From positions 26,246-90,245 of the IMG/VR virus record IMGVR_UViG_3300043775_000927: 64,000 bases of DNA, one strand, 5' to 3'. The translations under genes were made by a program, and so were the position numbers. Below are positions 46,932-55,652 of the stretch, in pieces (position 1 is the stretch's first letter; every line of letters begins with the position of its first letter). The notes under the pieces were generated by a model, which saw only the letters and a list, made by a program, of their open reading frames with translations, ran no database searches and was not told the DNA's origin. Source of the stretch: a virus.

Positions 46932-46953
46932 AGGGCGAGCCTTTCGACTCGCC
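46932..46953 (-). terminator. intrinsic terminator
   Basis: Minus strand GGGCGAG/CTCGCCC stem, then TTTTGTCTTTT. Ends transcripts from the genes above 47 kb before the late virion block. Confidence 0.85.
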
Positions 46954-47058
46954 CCGATAAATTCTAACAAAAATACGGTCGGGTGGAACCCCACCATTTA
47001 CTCCCGACTATTCCGTGGCCCTTCTATTGTGGCTCGTGCCGCTGACGCTCAAGGCGTC

Positions 47059-47271
47059 CTACATATTTTTGCTGCTTTTATTTAGGTTTTTGGTATTCTC
47101 ACTAAGCACAAAAGAGGGTGTAAAACCATCAAATCCACCGCCTAAATTCAAAAATTTCATCTTTTTCTTGGCTTCTTCTGGGGTATTATATGCCTCGATG
47201 ATATATCCTGTGGTCTTTTCCTCGACGCAATAAGAACCACCAATCTCAACAACCTTGTAATTCATCGCCAT
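47059..47271 (-). CDS. hypothetical protein, 70 aa
   Basis: ATG at 47271 with GGAG 7 nt upstream. MAMNYKVVEIGGSYCVEEK with a later PEEAKKKMKFLN helix; resembles small phage proteins of the DUF-type with VYDTPEEAK. Unknown. Confidence 0.62.
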   Translation of the reverse strand: MAMNYKVVEIGGSYCVEEKTTGYIIEAYNTPEEAKKKMKFLNLGGGFDGFTPSFVLSENTKNLNKSSKNM

Positions 47272-47446
47272 GTTCAAACTCCTTCATCACCTTACGAATT
47301 TCTGTCACCAGATTATTGGCGCAGACTGCACAATCGGATTCCCAACCAAGCATATTGAGAACCTGTCTTTCGTTCGCTGCTGTCGCATATGTCAGCACCG
47401 CTCGAATATCTTCAGTCGTTACGACGTTACAAGAACATATTACCAT
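47246..47446 (-). CDS. Bfd-like [2Fe-2S] protein
   Basis: 66 aa with C4, C6, C39 and C42, the CxC ... CxxC spacing of bacterioferritin-associated ferredoxin. Bfd releases iron from bacterioferritin. The phage also encodes Dps, so iron handling may be shared. It overlaps the 70-aa gene by 26 nt. Confidence 0.8.
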   Translation of the reverse strand: MVICSCNVVTTEDIRAVLTYATAANERQVLNMLGWESDCAVCANNLVTEIRKVMKEFEHGDELQGC

Positions 47447-47535
47447 CTATACTCCACTGCTGCTTTCAAGAGAACATAAAATATATTTGCTATGATTGCT
47501 GCTTTCACTGCAGCTACTGCGATAGGGTTATTCAT
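47440..47535 (-). CDS. 31-aa single-span membrane protein
   Basis: ATG at 47535; ends inside the start of the Bfd-like gene. A hydrophobic segment (about 5-25) with an alternating Ala/Ile pattern. Possible small holin-like or membrane peptide. Weak evidence. Confidence 0.5.
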   Translation of the reverse strand: MNNPIAVAAVKAAIIANIFYVLLKAAVEYRW

Positions 47536-47629
47536 AAAAAAACAACGGAACGAAATGAGCCAAAATGACTCTGAATAAACCTGCAAACAATACTGCAGGT
47601 ACCAATATTCTTACCCAATTAGGAATCAT
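47528..47629 (-). CDS. 33-aa single-span membrane protein
   Basis: ATG at 47629 overlaps the previous stop (ATGA). Hydrophobic segment (about 5-30) after one Arg. Second of two tandem tiny membrane genes, which overlap by 8 nt. Unknown. Confidence 0.52.
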   Translation of the reverse strand: MIPNWVRILVPAVLFAGLFRVILAHFVPLFFYE

Positions 47630-48369
47630 TTTATTAACTCATTCGGCATAATGTCCACTATCAAATGGACTCTTGGTGTGTCGCCGTTGTTCCAAACTGA
47701 GTGTAACAGACTAACATCAATTTCGTAACACTCTCCTTCTTTCATATTCACGCTTTCTTCTCCAACTTTAAATAATACATCTGGATTAGTAACGATAGGA
47801 ATATGAAAACGATGAACCATTCTAAGATATTCGAAATTATCAGAATGTTCTGGAATGAAACAACCTGCGTTTAATCTAACGTAGCTTGATTTACCAACCT
47901 TTCCATCAAAAGTTCTTTCTAAATCTTTTATAATTTCGTTAGTATATTCTTTTAAATAATGAGGAAGTATATTTGACTCTTTTGGTTCAAACGGATCATT
48001 AGATTTATAAAAAATTGAAACATCAGTATTAATGATACTTTGAGTTTGGCGATGAACAATATACGCTTTCTGTCTTTCTGTATCCGAAAACCACAATTCC
48101 TCTGGTAGTTGTAGAACCATAGCCTTTAAAAAAGTAATGTCATAGTTTTTATGATACAGAATAGAATTGGAAGCAGTTTTCGCCAAGGATTGCAAATACT
48201 TTAAATGATTATCTTGATAATATAATCTCTTTTCTTTATCGCTAAAAGTATCAGGCATCGGATAACCTTCCACTTTTAGCCATAATTCTTCTGCCATAAC
48301 ACAAATTATTTGTTTGGTTCTGTCAGGTATAGTTTCCAAACCTTGTGTGTAATTTTGCGTATCTATCAT
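47626..48369 (-). CDS. aspartyl/asparaginyl beta-hydroxylase-like protein
   Basis: 247 aa. C-terminal domain has PEHSDN (H-x-D), RFHIPIVTNPDVLFKVGEE and SVWNNGDTPRVHLIVDIM, the 2OG-dependent AspH pattern. The N-terminal part shares WLKVEGYPMPD with the 83-aa neighbour. Targets unknown. Confidence 0.78.
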   Translation of the reverse strand: MIDTQNYTQGLETIPDRTKQIICVMAEELWLKVEGYPMPDTFSDKEKRLYYQDNHLKYLQSLAKTASNSILYHKNYDITFLKAMVLQLPEELWFSDTERQKAYIVHRQTQSIINTDVSIFYKSNDPFEPKESNILPHYLKEYTNEIIKDLERTFDGKVGKSSYVRLNAGCFIPEHSDNFEYLRMVHRFHIPIVTNPDVLFKVGEESVNMKEGECYEIDVSLLHSVWNNGDTPRVHLIVDIMPNELIK

Positions 48370-48621
48370 TCATTCGCCTTGCGACTGAGAAACTGCACGA
48401 TGATAATATCTCTCGAAGATTTCTAGTCTATCTTTTATGGAATAACTATCTGGGATAGGATATCCTTTTACTTTCAACCAGACATCTTCTGCCATAGCTA
48501 ACTGAAACTCGAGTTCTTTCTTTTCGCTTTCAGCTAATGCTTGTAAAGTTTCTTTGTGCAACTCATTTAAAACCATCAAACTTGCTTCTATCGAATTTCG
48601 TCTTTGGTCTGTGTCGCTCAT
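48370..48621 (-). CDS. hypothetical protein, 83 aa, related to the neighbour's N-terminus
   Basis: Helical, acidic; its WLKVKGYPIPDSYS matches WLKVEGYPMPDTFS in the 247-aa hydroxylase. They abut, so one is probably a partial duplicate. Overlaps helicase by 59 nt. Confidence 0.6.
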   Translation of the reverse strand: MSDTDQRRNSIEASLMVLNELHKETLQALAESEKKELEFQLAMAEDVWLKVKGYPIPDSYSIKDRLEIFERYYHRAVSQSQGE

Positions 48622-49969
48622 TCTCTTCCTCCATGAACTTGCCCTTGTCCATTACTGGACGATCGTCAACAAGTCCTTCTTGAGCAGATTGATCCACGTC
48701 ATATAGTCGCATTTTGCTACGGTCAATCCCAACAATAAACCTACGATTAGTGCTAGGATCGGAATAACGATTCTTGAGTTGCTTAACCATGATCTGGTTG
48801 AGACTTTCAAGTTCCTCTGATCCAATGAGGGCAAACATAAAATCAGCTGTGGCTGGGAGTCCAAAGGATTCCGATGTATCCTCCAATCCCACGTCGCTGT
48901 TCGAATATCCGCTTCGAGTTGTTTGAGTTGCACTGACGATAGGGACGCTGAACTCAACGGCCAACCCACGGAGTTCTTCTGCGATGGATTTGATAAGGGT
49001 ATAAGAATTGACGTTGGATCCATACTTTAGCCTCGATGACATACAAATATTCAGATAATCAATATAGATAATATCTGGAACAAAGTTTTTCTTAATTCTC
49101 AATTCATTCAACAGGTGACGGAAATTGGCAGATCCAGCGCCAGCTGTTGGATATTCCTTAACAATTAACTTACTAGTATATTTTTCTTTTAGTCTATTAA
49201 TCTTAGCATCATAAGATTGCTTTGGTAATAGTTCTAGTTCTTCGATAGAAACATCAAGAAGGTTCGCATCGATACGTTCAGCGATGCGTTCCTCTGACAT
49301 CTCTAGCGTGATATACAGTACGTTATGGCCCCTCGTGAGATTACCTGCTGCGCAGTGGCACATGAACATGGATTTACCAACTCCTGTCCCAGCCAAGGCA
49401 ATGTTGAGGGTTTTTTCGGGCAAGCCACCATTTGTAATTGCGTTAAAGAAGTCAAGGTCGAAGGGAATTCTTTTCTCTTTACGGTGGTAGAACTCAAATC
49501 GTTCATCACTGTCATCCAGAAAATCATGACCAATGCTGGTATCAAAAGACACAGCAAGAGCATCGGTAAGAATAGTTGGGATTGAACCTTTGGAGATTTG
49601 TCCATCTTTTTCATCCATTATTTTGATCGACTTCATGATAGCAAGATAAAGCGCTTTATCCTGACAGAACTTCTCTGTATTATCCAAGAGCCAATCTAGT
49701 TTCGTGTTAGAATCAGATTCGAGTCCCGCAATAATATCCTTGCTGTTCTTGAATGTCTGATCGTTTAGTCCTTCTTTATTAGACAGGTCTATTGCTAACG
49801 CTTCTGTAGAAGGGAAAGAGTTATATTTCTTTACATATTCGTCGATGAGATCAAAAACAACACGCTCAGAATAATCCTGGAAATAATCGCTCTTCAGAAA
49901 GGGAATGACCTTTCTGTTATATTTATCATTATGAATTAAATTGGAAAGGATTATTCTCTCAATGCTCAT
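48563..49969 (-). CDS. replicative DNA helicase, DnaB/T4 gp41 type
   Basis: 468 aa. N-terminal helical domain, then RecA-like core with Walker A LAGTGVGKS (193-200), VLYITLEMSEERIAERI, IIYIDYLNICMS (Walker B) and SATQTTRSG. It unwinds DNA with the gp61-like primase. Confidence 0.88.
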   Translation of the reverse strand: MSIERIILSNLIHNDKYNRKVIPFLKSDYFQDYSERVVFDLIDEYVKKYNSFPSTEALAIDLSNKEGLNDQTFKNSKDIIAGLESDSNTKLDWLLDNTEKFCQDKALYLAIMKSIKIMDEKDGQISKGSIPTILTDALAVSFDTSIGHDFLDDSDERFEFYHRKEKRIPFDLDFFNAITNGGLPEKTLNIALAGTGVGKSMFMCHCAAGNLTRGHNVLYITLEMSEERIAERIDANLLDVSIEELELLPKQSYDAKINRLKEKYTSKLIVKEYPTAGAGSANFRHLLNELRIKKNFVPDIIYIDYLNICMSSRLKYGSNVNSYTLIKSIAEELRGLAVEFSVPIVSATQTTRSGYSNSDVGLEDTSESFGLPATADFMFALIGSEELESLNQIMVKQLKNRYSDPSTNRRFIVGIDRSKMRLYDVDQSAQEGLVDDRPVMDKGKFMEEENERHRPKTKFDRSKFDGFK

Positions 49970-50550
49970 ACGTTCTCCTCGTAAAAATTAAACCAACCAG
50001 TGTAAATATACTTTTCTTCAGTCAAAGAAGCAACACCTCTATGAACGTAAGTCCAATCAACTGGCCATATTAATGTCAACCCAGTTTCTGGTTTTATTTT
50101 TATTTTTTGGTGCATGAATTCTGTTTCGCCACCATCGTTTACGTCATTCAAATAAGTCAAAAATACTAAATGACGATAAACGATAGGCGGTTTCATTGAA
50201 TATCTTTCAGTGTGCCAAACGTGATACCCACCGCCTGGAGGATAATACTGAAGATTTGCATTCTCAGTATTTCTCCATGCAGGTCCAACGTTACAACCTG
50301 GATATTTTTTGACATACAAATCAACGCAATTTTGTAATTCAGAATAATATCTTTTACAGAGATTATTATCTTCTAATACGCAATCGATACTATCTTTAAT
50401 AGATTTATCAATTTGTTTATTTTTGCCATAAGCTCCAGGACGTTTATGTTCACAATTACGATGATATTCAATCATATCACCACAAACATTCTTATCAATA
50501 TACCACCCACAAATAAAATTGTCAAGTTGATTGATAAAATGTTCTTTCAT
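49966..50550 (-). CDS. 2OG-Fe(II) oxygenase
   Basis: 194 aa from the ATG at 50550. YHVWHTERY supplies H-x-E (H113, E115), then HLVFLTYLNDVNDGGETEF and distal VHRG (H170) with K180. Prolyl hydroxylase-like. It overlaps the helicase start by 4 nt. Confidence 0.78.
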   Translation of the reverse strand: MKEHFINQLDNFICGWYIDKNVCGDMIEYHRNCEHKRPGAYGKNKQIDKSIKDSIDCVLEDNNLCKRYYSELQNCVDLYVKKYPGCNVGPAWRNTENANLQYYPPGGGYHVWHTERYSMKPPIVYRHLVFLTYLNDVNDGGETEFMHQKIKIKPETGLTLIWPVDWTYVHRGVASLTEEKYIYTGWFNFYEENV

Positions 50551-50551
50551 T

Positions 50552-51184
50552 TCAGTCCCACAGATTTTGATAATACTTACCGAACAGTCTAATGCCATTG
50601 GCAATTCGTTCTTGATGAGCCTGACGACCTTCGAAATTAATTATGCATTCTTTTTTCCAACGAAGAGGAATAGCATCTTTACCTTCGTCTTCAGGATAGT
50701 CTTCCCAATCAATCTCACCCTTTTGGATGACATACTGTTGTTCCCAGTCAGTGTCATACTGCTCGAACGCCCAGATCATTTCATTAAGAACCCAATCCCA
50801 CTTATGCATAAACCACTGAGTTGTAGGATAAATGTATTCGTCGTTCTCATTATAGACAGGAGCAGCATCATCATAACGCATATGCACTGGAACGTCGTCG
50901 TTGTCAACCATCGGAGCACCATGCTTGGTCTCTCTTAGCTGCTTTAACATTGGAACGATAATCAAAGCAAGAGTGCTATCCATATTCCAAGTATCATACT
51001 TGTCAATACGAATCTTTATCTTACGTTCTTTCTTGCTATCAATCCAGCTACAAACATCAGCAACCCAAGTATTGGCAAGCCATTCGCCAATCTTGTCTCT
51101 GGTTTCCTCGCTGACAAAAGGAATCTTGTCAGCGATCTGGTATGGTCCTAGCCATGTAGTGTATGGCCCGATATATACACGCAT
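50552..51184 (-). CDS. conserved hypothetical phage protein, 210 aa
   Basis: VYIGPYTTWLGPYQIADKIPF start and Trp-rich segments (FMHKWDWVLNEMIWAF, about 125-140) match a protein conserved in diverse phages. No known motif. Abuts the HNH gene. Confidence 0.75.
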   Translation of the reverse strand: MRVYIGPYTTWLGPYQIADKIPFVSEETRDKIGEWLANTWVADVCSWIDSKKERKIKIRIDKYDTWNMDSTLALIIVPMLKQLRETKHGAPMVDNDDVPVHMRYDDAAPVYNENDEYIYPTTQWFMHKWDWVLNEMIWAFEQYDTDWEQQYVIQKGEIDWEDYPEDEGKDAIPLRWKKECIINFEGRQAHQERIANGIRLFGKYYQNLWD

Positions 51185-51675
51185 TAAATTCTTTCCTTAC
51201 AATTATCAAAATGCCATTGAATCATTTGTGGTTTGCCTCCAACCTTTTTACAGTGTGGGCATTGTATTTTTTCTTTTGGACGACCTTTCATCGTTTCACT
51301 TCTCTTAGCATTAGCCTCTGGGGTGGTTGTATTAGTTTCCCAATTTAATTTTTTACCTTTTCTGGCCAAAGACATTTTCTTTCTAGTCTCTTCTGTAGTA
51401 ATCTGCTTAGAACGAGCCTTTTTTATCTTTTCAATAGATTCTGGAGAATGGTTCCTGCCAAGCCAAGTCAATCTTGTTATTTCACGTCTCAGATCATCTC
51501 CACTTATTTGTCCAGAAAGAGATTTCCAAGCTATGAGATCTTGCCAGTTACCATTCTCTTCCCATAATTTTTTATGGGCTTCGGCGTGTTCTTCGACCGA
51601 AAGTTCTATAAGGTTTGAAGGATCGTTAGTACCTCCCATATATCTTGGTATAATATGATGAATGTGTTTACCCAT
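51184..51675 (-). CDS. HNH homing endonuclease with NUMOD-like region
   Basis: 163 aa. HHIIPRYMGGTNDPSNLIELSVEEHAEAH is the HNH core; TEETRKKMSLARKGKKL and a later ETMKGRPKE are NUMOD3-type DNA-binding repeats; the C-terminus has CPHC ... H ... C. It is inserted between two phage genes next to uvsX. Its ribosome site is in a hairpin with a late promoter. Confidence 0.85.
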   Translation of the reverse strand: MGKHIHHIIPRYMGGTNDPSNLIELSVEEHAEAHKKLWEENGNWQDLIAWKSLSGQISGDDLRREITRLTWLGRNHSPESIEKIKKARSKQITTEETRKKMSLARKGKKLNWETNTTTPEANAKRSETMKGRPKEKIQCPHCKKVGGKPQMIQWHFDNCKERI

Positions 51676-51677
51676 TT

Positions 51678-51701
51678 AATACTCCTTTTGGAGTATTTAT
51701 A
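51678..51701 (-). promoter_or_regulatory. RBS hairpin with embedded TATAAATA late promoter
   Basis: An 8-bp perfect hairpin (51678-51685/51690-51697, loop of four) hides GGAG in its 3' strand on the minus-strand RNA. TATAAATA (51701-51694) overlaps its 5' strand, so late transcripts would lack that strand and expose the site. Confidence 0.72.
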
Positions 51702-51730
51702 AACTTTCATCTTTTAACCGATATAAACTT

Positions 51731-52780
51731 TCATTCTTCGTCCTCGTCATCATAAACTAAACTGCCTTCAGTGTCAAGCGAATACTTGCGCTTGATGTAT
51801 GCAGCAAAGTCTGTTTCCTGGAATAGTGTCATCCAAAATTCTTTACTGTCCACGATATCATTCGCTCGGAAGTTCTTTCCATCCACTTCCCCAGTCGTAC
51901 GATCCACCTTGGCATACCAACCCACCTTTGGTTTAGCCACGTAACCGCCTTCGAGGGCAATATCGAGCAAACCGCTCCAACGATTAATGCCACCCTCATA
52001 ATTAACGGTAATCGGTATCTTAGATTTTTCACGAACGTAACGGGATTTCTCAACATTAATGACAAAATGGTAGCCCTGAATCTCTGTGCCATCTTTATCC
52101 TGCTGCCTTCCTAGAATCCAAATGTTATCCGCAGAGTATACTCCACCAGTACCACCACCAACAATATCTTTAGGGAACATACCAATTTCTTTGTAAGTAT
52201 GATTGACTGCCACAAGGGGAATGTCCTTCAGAGTAAGATGAGGAGTGATCATTCGGAAGAGAGACTTTAGCTGCTTGGCACGTGACATGTCAGCAACTGA
52301 CTTTTCGTTCATGGCATCTTCAACTTCCTTCTTGGAAGCAAGATTGCCAATCGAATCAATAACAATGAATACTCGGTCGTTACGATCAAGTTCCTTCAAC
52401 TGCTTCATGATGTCGAATTTGAGTTCCTCGACGTCAGTAATCGGCGTGTGAACGACAGAGTCCAACGGAATCTTAAACTTATTAAAATAAGACTGTGGCG
52501 TACCAAATTCAGAATCATAGAATAGAATAACTCCATCTGGATATTTCTTAAGATAAGCAGAAGCCAACAACAGAGCAAAGCCAGTCTTGAAGTGCTTCGA
52601 AGGACCAGCCAACATCGTCATGCCAGGAGTAATACCAGCATCAATCATTCCGCCAAGTGCAACGTTAATCATCGGCACTGGAGTTGGAATCATATCCTTC
52701 TTGGTGTAAATCTTACTATCTGTTAATGTTGATGTTAAATCAATTGTAGAATTTTTAATAAGTTTCTCTTTTAATGACAT
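51731..52780 (-). CDS. uvsX: UvsX RecA-like recombinase
   Basis: 349 aa. Walker A GPSKHFKT (59-66), a T4-UvsX form, LFYDSEFGT, VFIVIDSIGNLASK (Walker B), and an acidic C-terminus. Recombination-dependent replication and repair. It has its own promoter. Confidence 0.9.
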   Translation of the reverse strand: MSLKEKLIKNSTIDLTSTLTDSKIYTKKDMIPTPVPMINVALGGMIDAGITPGMTMLAGPSKHFKTGFALLLASAYLKKYPDGVILFYDSEFGTPQSYFNKFKIPLDSVVHTPITDVEELKFDIMKQLKELDRNDRVFIVIDSIGNLASKKEVEDAMNEKSVADMSRAKQLKSLFRMITPHLTLKDIPLVAVNHTYKEIGMFPKDIVGGGTGGVYSADNIWILGRQQDKDGTEIQGYHFVINVEKSRYVREKSKIPITVNYEGGINRWSGLLDIALEGGYVAKPKVGWYAKVDRTTGEVDGKNFRANDIVDSKEFWMTLFQETDFAAYIKRKYSLDTEGSLVYDDEDEE

Positions 52781-52806
52781 GTATTTCTCCGTATAATCGT
52801 AGTATT

Positions 52807-52835
52807 ACTATACAATGTATGTTCGTATAAGTCAA
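52807..52835 (-). promoter_or_regulatory. sigma70-type promoter for uvsX
   Basis: Minus strand TTGACT (52835-52830), 17-nt spacer, TATAGT (52812-52807). Confidence 0.8.
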
Positions 52836-53092
52836 CTTTTAATATAAGTGTCCATCTTTTTAATAAATGTATCTATCTGTTTTACTCGATCTGCTCCGGG
52901 CCATTTGATAATATCTTTGTCCGGATTCTTTTTTAGTTGGGTAAGAAGAGGCATAATCATCTTACGTAGACCTTCTAGTTTTACTTGTGTAGATCCTAGC
53001 TGATCTTGTAATTCTAATTCTCCTGCTTTCAATTCGTCTTCAGAAGTAAATCCAAAATCGAAATTGAAATCGTCCTCTGGTGTCTCAGTCAT
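52832..53092 (-). CDS. hypothetical acidic protein, 86 aa
   Basis: Acidic N-terminus (DDFNFDFGFTSEDE), then a long helix with Leu/Lys and a WPGAD loop. Its 3' end overlaps the uvsX promoter and its start overlaps the polymerase gene by 8 nt. A replication partner is possible. Confidence 0.62.
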   Translation of the reverse strand: MTETPEDDFNFDFGFTSEDELKAGELELQDQLGSTQVKLEGLRKMIMPLLTQLKKNPDKDIIKWPGADRVKQIDTFIKKMDTYIKS

Positions 53093-55568
53093 TGAAAAAA
53101 TCCTCTAATGTTGAATGTTGTTCTGTGGACCAGTTAATTACTTCTGTGATGGAAGCAACTGGCTCTAAGAACGATTTATTGAATTGTGTTTCTCTGTCGA
53201 TATACTTATCAATAAAATCTAGTTCCTTCGGTAGTTCGTCTGGAACTGCAATCACAGATTCCTGGATTGGATTTGGAACTTTCAGATAAGCGAATCGAAT
53301 CTTATCTCCATTCTGAATGGCAGGAATATTCTTAATGTCGTGCTTCTTCAAGAGATTATTAAAGATTAGAGCGCCTTTGACTCCAATTGGCGTTCCCTTA
53401 TCGTATGTAAGAGTTCTATTCTTAGAATATTTTTCTAATCCTTTAACGCTACGTGGAAAGGCAACATCCTGGAATGGCATTGTCAGAAACTCTTCACGGA
53501 ACTGTTTAATAAACTCGTGAAGTTCTTCCTGAGTTCCGTTCATGATTATCGAGAGACATTTTTTAATGTTTTCTCGACACGCCTTTGGAGTGCTCGAACG
53601 TACCGCCTCAATACCTTGGAGCTTGAGCTTGGGTTCATTATACTGAACACCCTCAACATTCCAAGCGTTGAGGATATACATCTTCTTGCCACGCCAAATA
53701 CCTTTGTTCGCAATTGTTTCCCTCTTCATCTGCATTTTCTGCTGATATGCATTCATCATATCTGCTAGTTCTTGATAACACTTATCTAGATATGGCTGGA
53801 TCTTTTGATTGCAGAACTTATCAATAGCAACAACAATATCCAATTCGTTATCAGTATCTAGGTGTGCTACCAAAGCATCCATTTCTACATAGATAGAATC
53901 TGTATCAGATGCAATAACAAAATCAATTGGCCTTCCTTCGCTGATACCAAGAACCTTATTCATAAACAGGTTCATCTTCTTTTCGATCCAACGAATTGAT
54001 AACTGTCCTGACATGGTAATTGCTTCAGCGTGATCATAACTGAACCAACGGAAGAACTGATTAGCCAATGCGCCGTAAGCAGAGTTTAGCTGAATCTTTT
54101 TAGCCATCTGCATATTATGGTATCGAGCTACTAACTTCTCGTCTTCAGCGTTTGGATTATTCTCATATCGCTGCTTGGCTTCAAGCATTAACTTCTTATA
54201 CTTGGTACGGTCGTTATACATCTTCTCCATAAGAGCAGGAAGGAATCCCTGATTATCCTTACGATAGGTGCAACCATTAGCTGCATGAGAAAGATCGTCA
54301 TGAACGTATTTAAAGTTTCCTTCAAGCAATCCTTCAATAGATGGTATACCAACTTTACCAGCGAACGTTTCTGGGCTGATATTATACTGCATAATAAGAT
54401 GAGGATACAGACTGTTCAAGTCAAACGAAACAACCCACTTACTCAATCCTAGTTTTGGTTCCTTAACGAAACCACCAATCAATGAGCCGTCAGCGCTCGT
54501 TCTTCTCATTGGAGGAATAACAATTCCCTGCTCAAGAAGATAATTATGGATAATAATATCCCATGGTCGAACAGTTGTCATAACGTCAGGGTAATTAACC
54601 TTGGCGTCATATGAAATAGCCATAGTCTGTTCTAGGAACTTTAACTTCTCATCGAGTCGATCAACCAGAACACAGTCGTGAATGTTGTACTCAATAAATT
54701 TCTGATGGTCTCTTTTATATAACTCCAGAAGGTTGCCATACTCGGAGTAATCAATCTTCTTTTCACCCAATTCAACTTGCGCAATAAAATCCAACTTATA
54801 AGATTCTTGATTACCAAACATAAACTTACGATATAACTGGTAATAATCAAGAACGGAGATACCAGCCGGATTAAAACTCTGATTTTCTTTGCCTCGGAAT
54901 TCGATAATCTTTTCGTCGAGAATTCTCCATGGAGAAAGGCGACGAGCTTCAGTATCGTTAAATAAACGGCGAATGCGATTAACAATATACGGAATATCAA
55001 AGAACTCAATGTTCCACCCTGTTACAATATCAATGTCTAATCCTTCCCAACAGTTGAGAAACTGCTGGACAAGTTCGTATTCGTCTTTACACTGGGTGTA
55101 AAATGTATTTGGGTCGTCACTGTTAAATTCTCCGCAGCCAAATACATAATTACGATTACGGCTGCGCAAAGTAATTGCGGTAAGAGGCTTATCAGCCTTT
55201 TGAATATCTGGGAAACCTTCATCAGCAGCACACTCGATATCTATTGTTGCAATGTTAACGAGTTTTGGATCATAATCGATATCGCCCTTAAACGTATCAA
55301 AAATGTATAGATATAAAAATGCAGTAAGCCCGTAGATCTCCATATTTGATACTTGTTCGTAGCGAGATATAAAATCTCTAGCTTCTGAAACAGAATCAAA
55401 ATCGAGTTTCTCTACGGGCTTACCGTCTAGTGTCTTATATTTGCCGTTTGCTTTACCAATAAACAAATAAGGGTTATACGAAACAATATCTTTGTATCTT
55501 AGACCTTTGTCAAATCCTCTAACATAGACCTTATTGCCTCTCATAAAAACGTTTGTATAAAATGCCAT
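53085..55568 (-). CDS. family B DNA polymerase (T4 gp43 type)
   Basis: 827 aa from the ATG at 55568 (GGAGAG upstream). Exonuclease motif ATIDIECAADEGFPD, polymerase motif A DLNSLYPHLI, motif B KIQLNSAYGALANQFF and motif C ASDTDSIYVEMD are all intact. The C-terminal end carries Phe-rich residues suited to clamp contact. The main replicative polymerase. Confidence 0.93.
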   Translation of the reverse strand: MAFYTNVFMRGNKVYVRGFDKGLRYKDIVSYNPYLFIGKANGKYKTLDGKPVEKLDFDSVSEARDFISRYEQVSNMEIYGLTAFLYLYIFDTFKGDIDYDPKLVNIATIDIECAADEGFPDIQKADKPLTAITLRSRNRNYVFGCGEFNSDDPNTFYTQCKDEYELVQQFLNCWEGLDIDIVTGWNIEFFDIPYIVNRIRRLFNDTEARRLSPWRILDEKIIEFRGKENQSFNPAGISVLDYYQLYRKFMFGNQESYKLDFIAQVELGEKKIDYSEYGNLLELYKRDHQKFIEYNIHDCVLVDRLDEKLKFLEQTMAISYDAKVNYPDVMTTVRPWDIIIHNYLLEQGIVIPPMRRTSADGSLIGGFVKEPKLGLSKWVVSFDLNSLYPHLIMQYNISPETFAGKVGIPSIEGLLEGNFKYVHDDLSHAANGCTYRKDNQGFLPALMEKMYNDRTKYKKLMLEAKQRYENNPNAEDEKLVARYHNMQMAKKIQLNSAYGALANQFFRWFSYDHAEAITMSGQLSIRWIEKKMNLFMNKVLGISEGRPIDFVIASDTDSIYVEMDALVAHLDTDNELDIVVAIDKFCNQKIQPYLDKCYQELADMMNAYQQKMQMKRETIANKGIWRGKKMYILNAWNVEGVQYNEPKLKLQGIEAVRSSTPKACRENIKKCLSIIMNGTQEELHEFIKQFREEFLTMPFQDVAFPRSVKGLEKYSKNRTLTYDKGTPIGVKGALIFNNLLKKHDIKNIPAIQNGDKIRFAYLKVPNPIQESVIAVPDELPKELDFIDKYIDRETQFNKSFLEPVASITEVINWSTEQHSTLEDFFND

Positions 55569-55624
55569 TTTCTCTCCAATAAACGCTATCCGGTCCACGA
55601 TCGAACCCACAGATGCTAATTACC

Positions 55625-55652
55625 ATTATACTATATTTCACTATTTTGTCAA
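55625..55652 (-). promoter_or_regulatory. sigma70-type promoter for the DNA polymerase gene
   Basis: Minus strand TTGACA (55652-55647), 16-nt spacer, TATAAT (55630-55625), near-consensus. The leader (about 50 nt) contains tRNA-like fragments (TTCGATC). Confidence 0.85.

Noticed and set aside
46979-47058. Possible extra RNA between terminator and the 70-aa gene.
   Set aside because: Only short imperfect stems and no promoter; too little support.
55571-55630. Possible extra tRNA upstream of the DNA polymerase gene (minus strand), with TTCGATC and D-arm-like TATAATGGTAATTA.
   Set aside because: No acceptor stem, anticodon arm or CCA can be paired. The D-arm-like part overlaps the TATAAT promoter, so chance similarity or a remnant is more likely.
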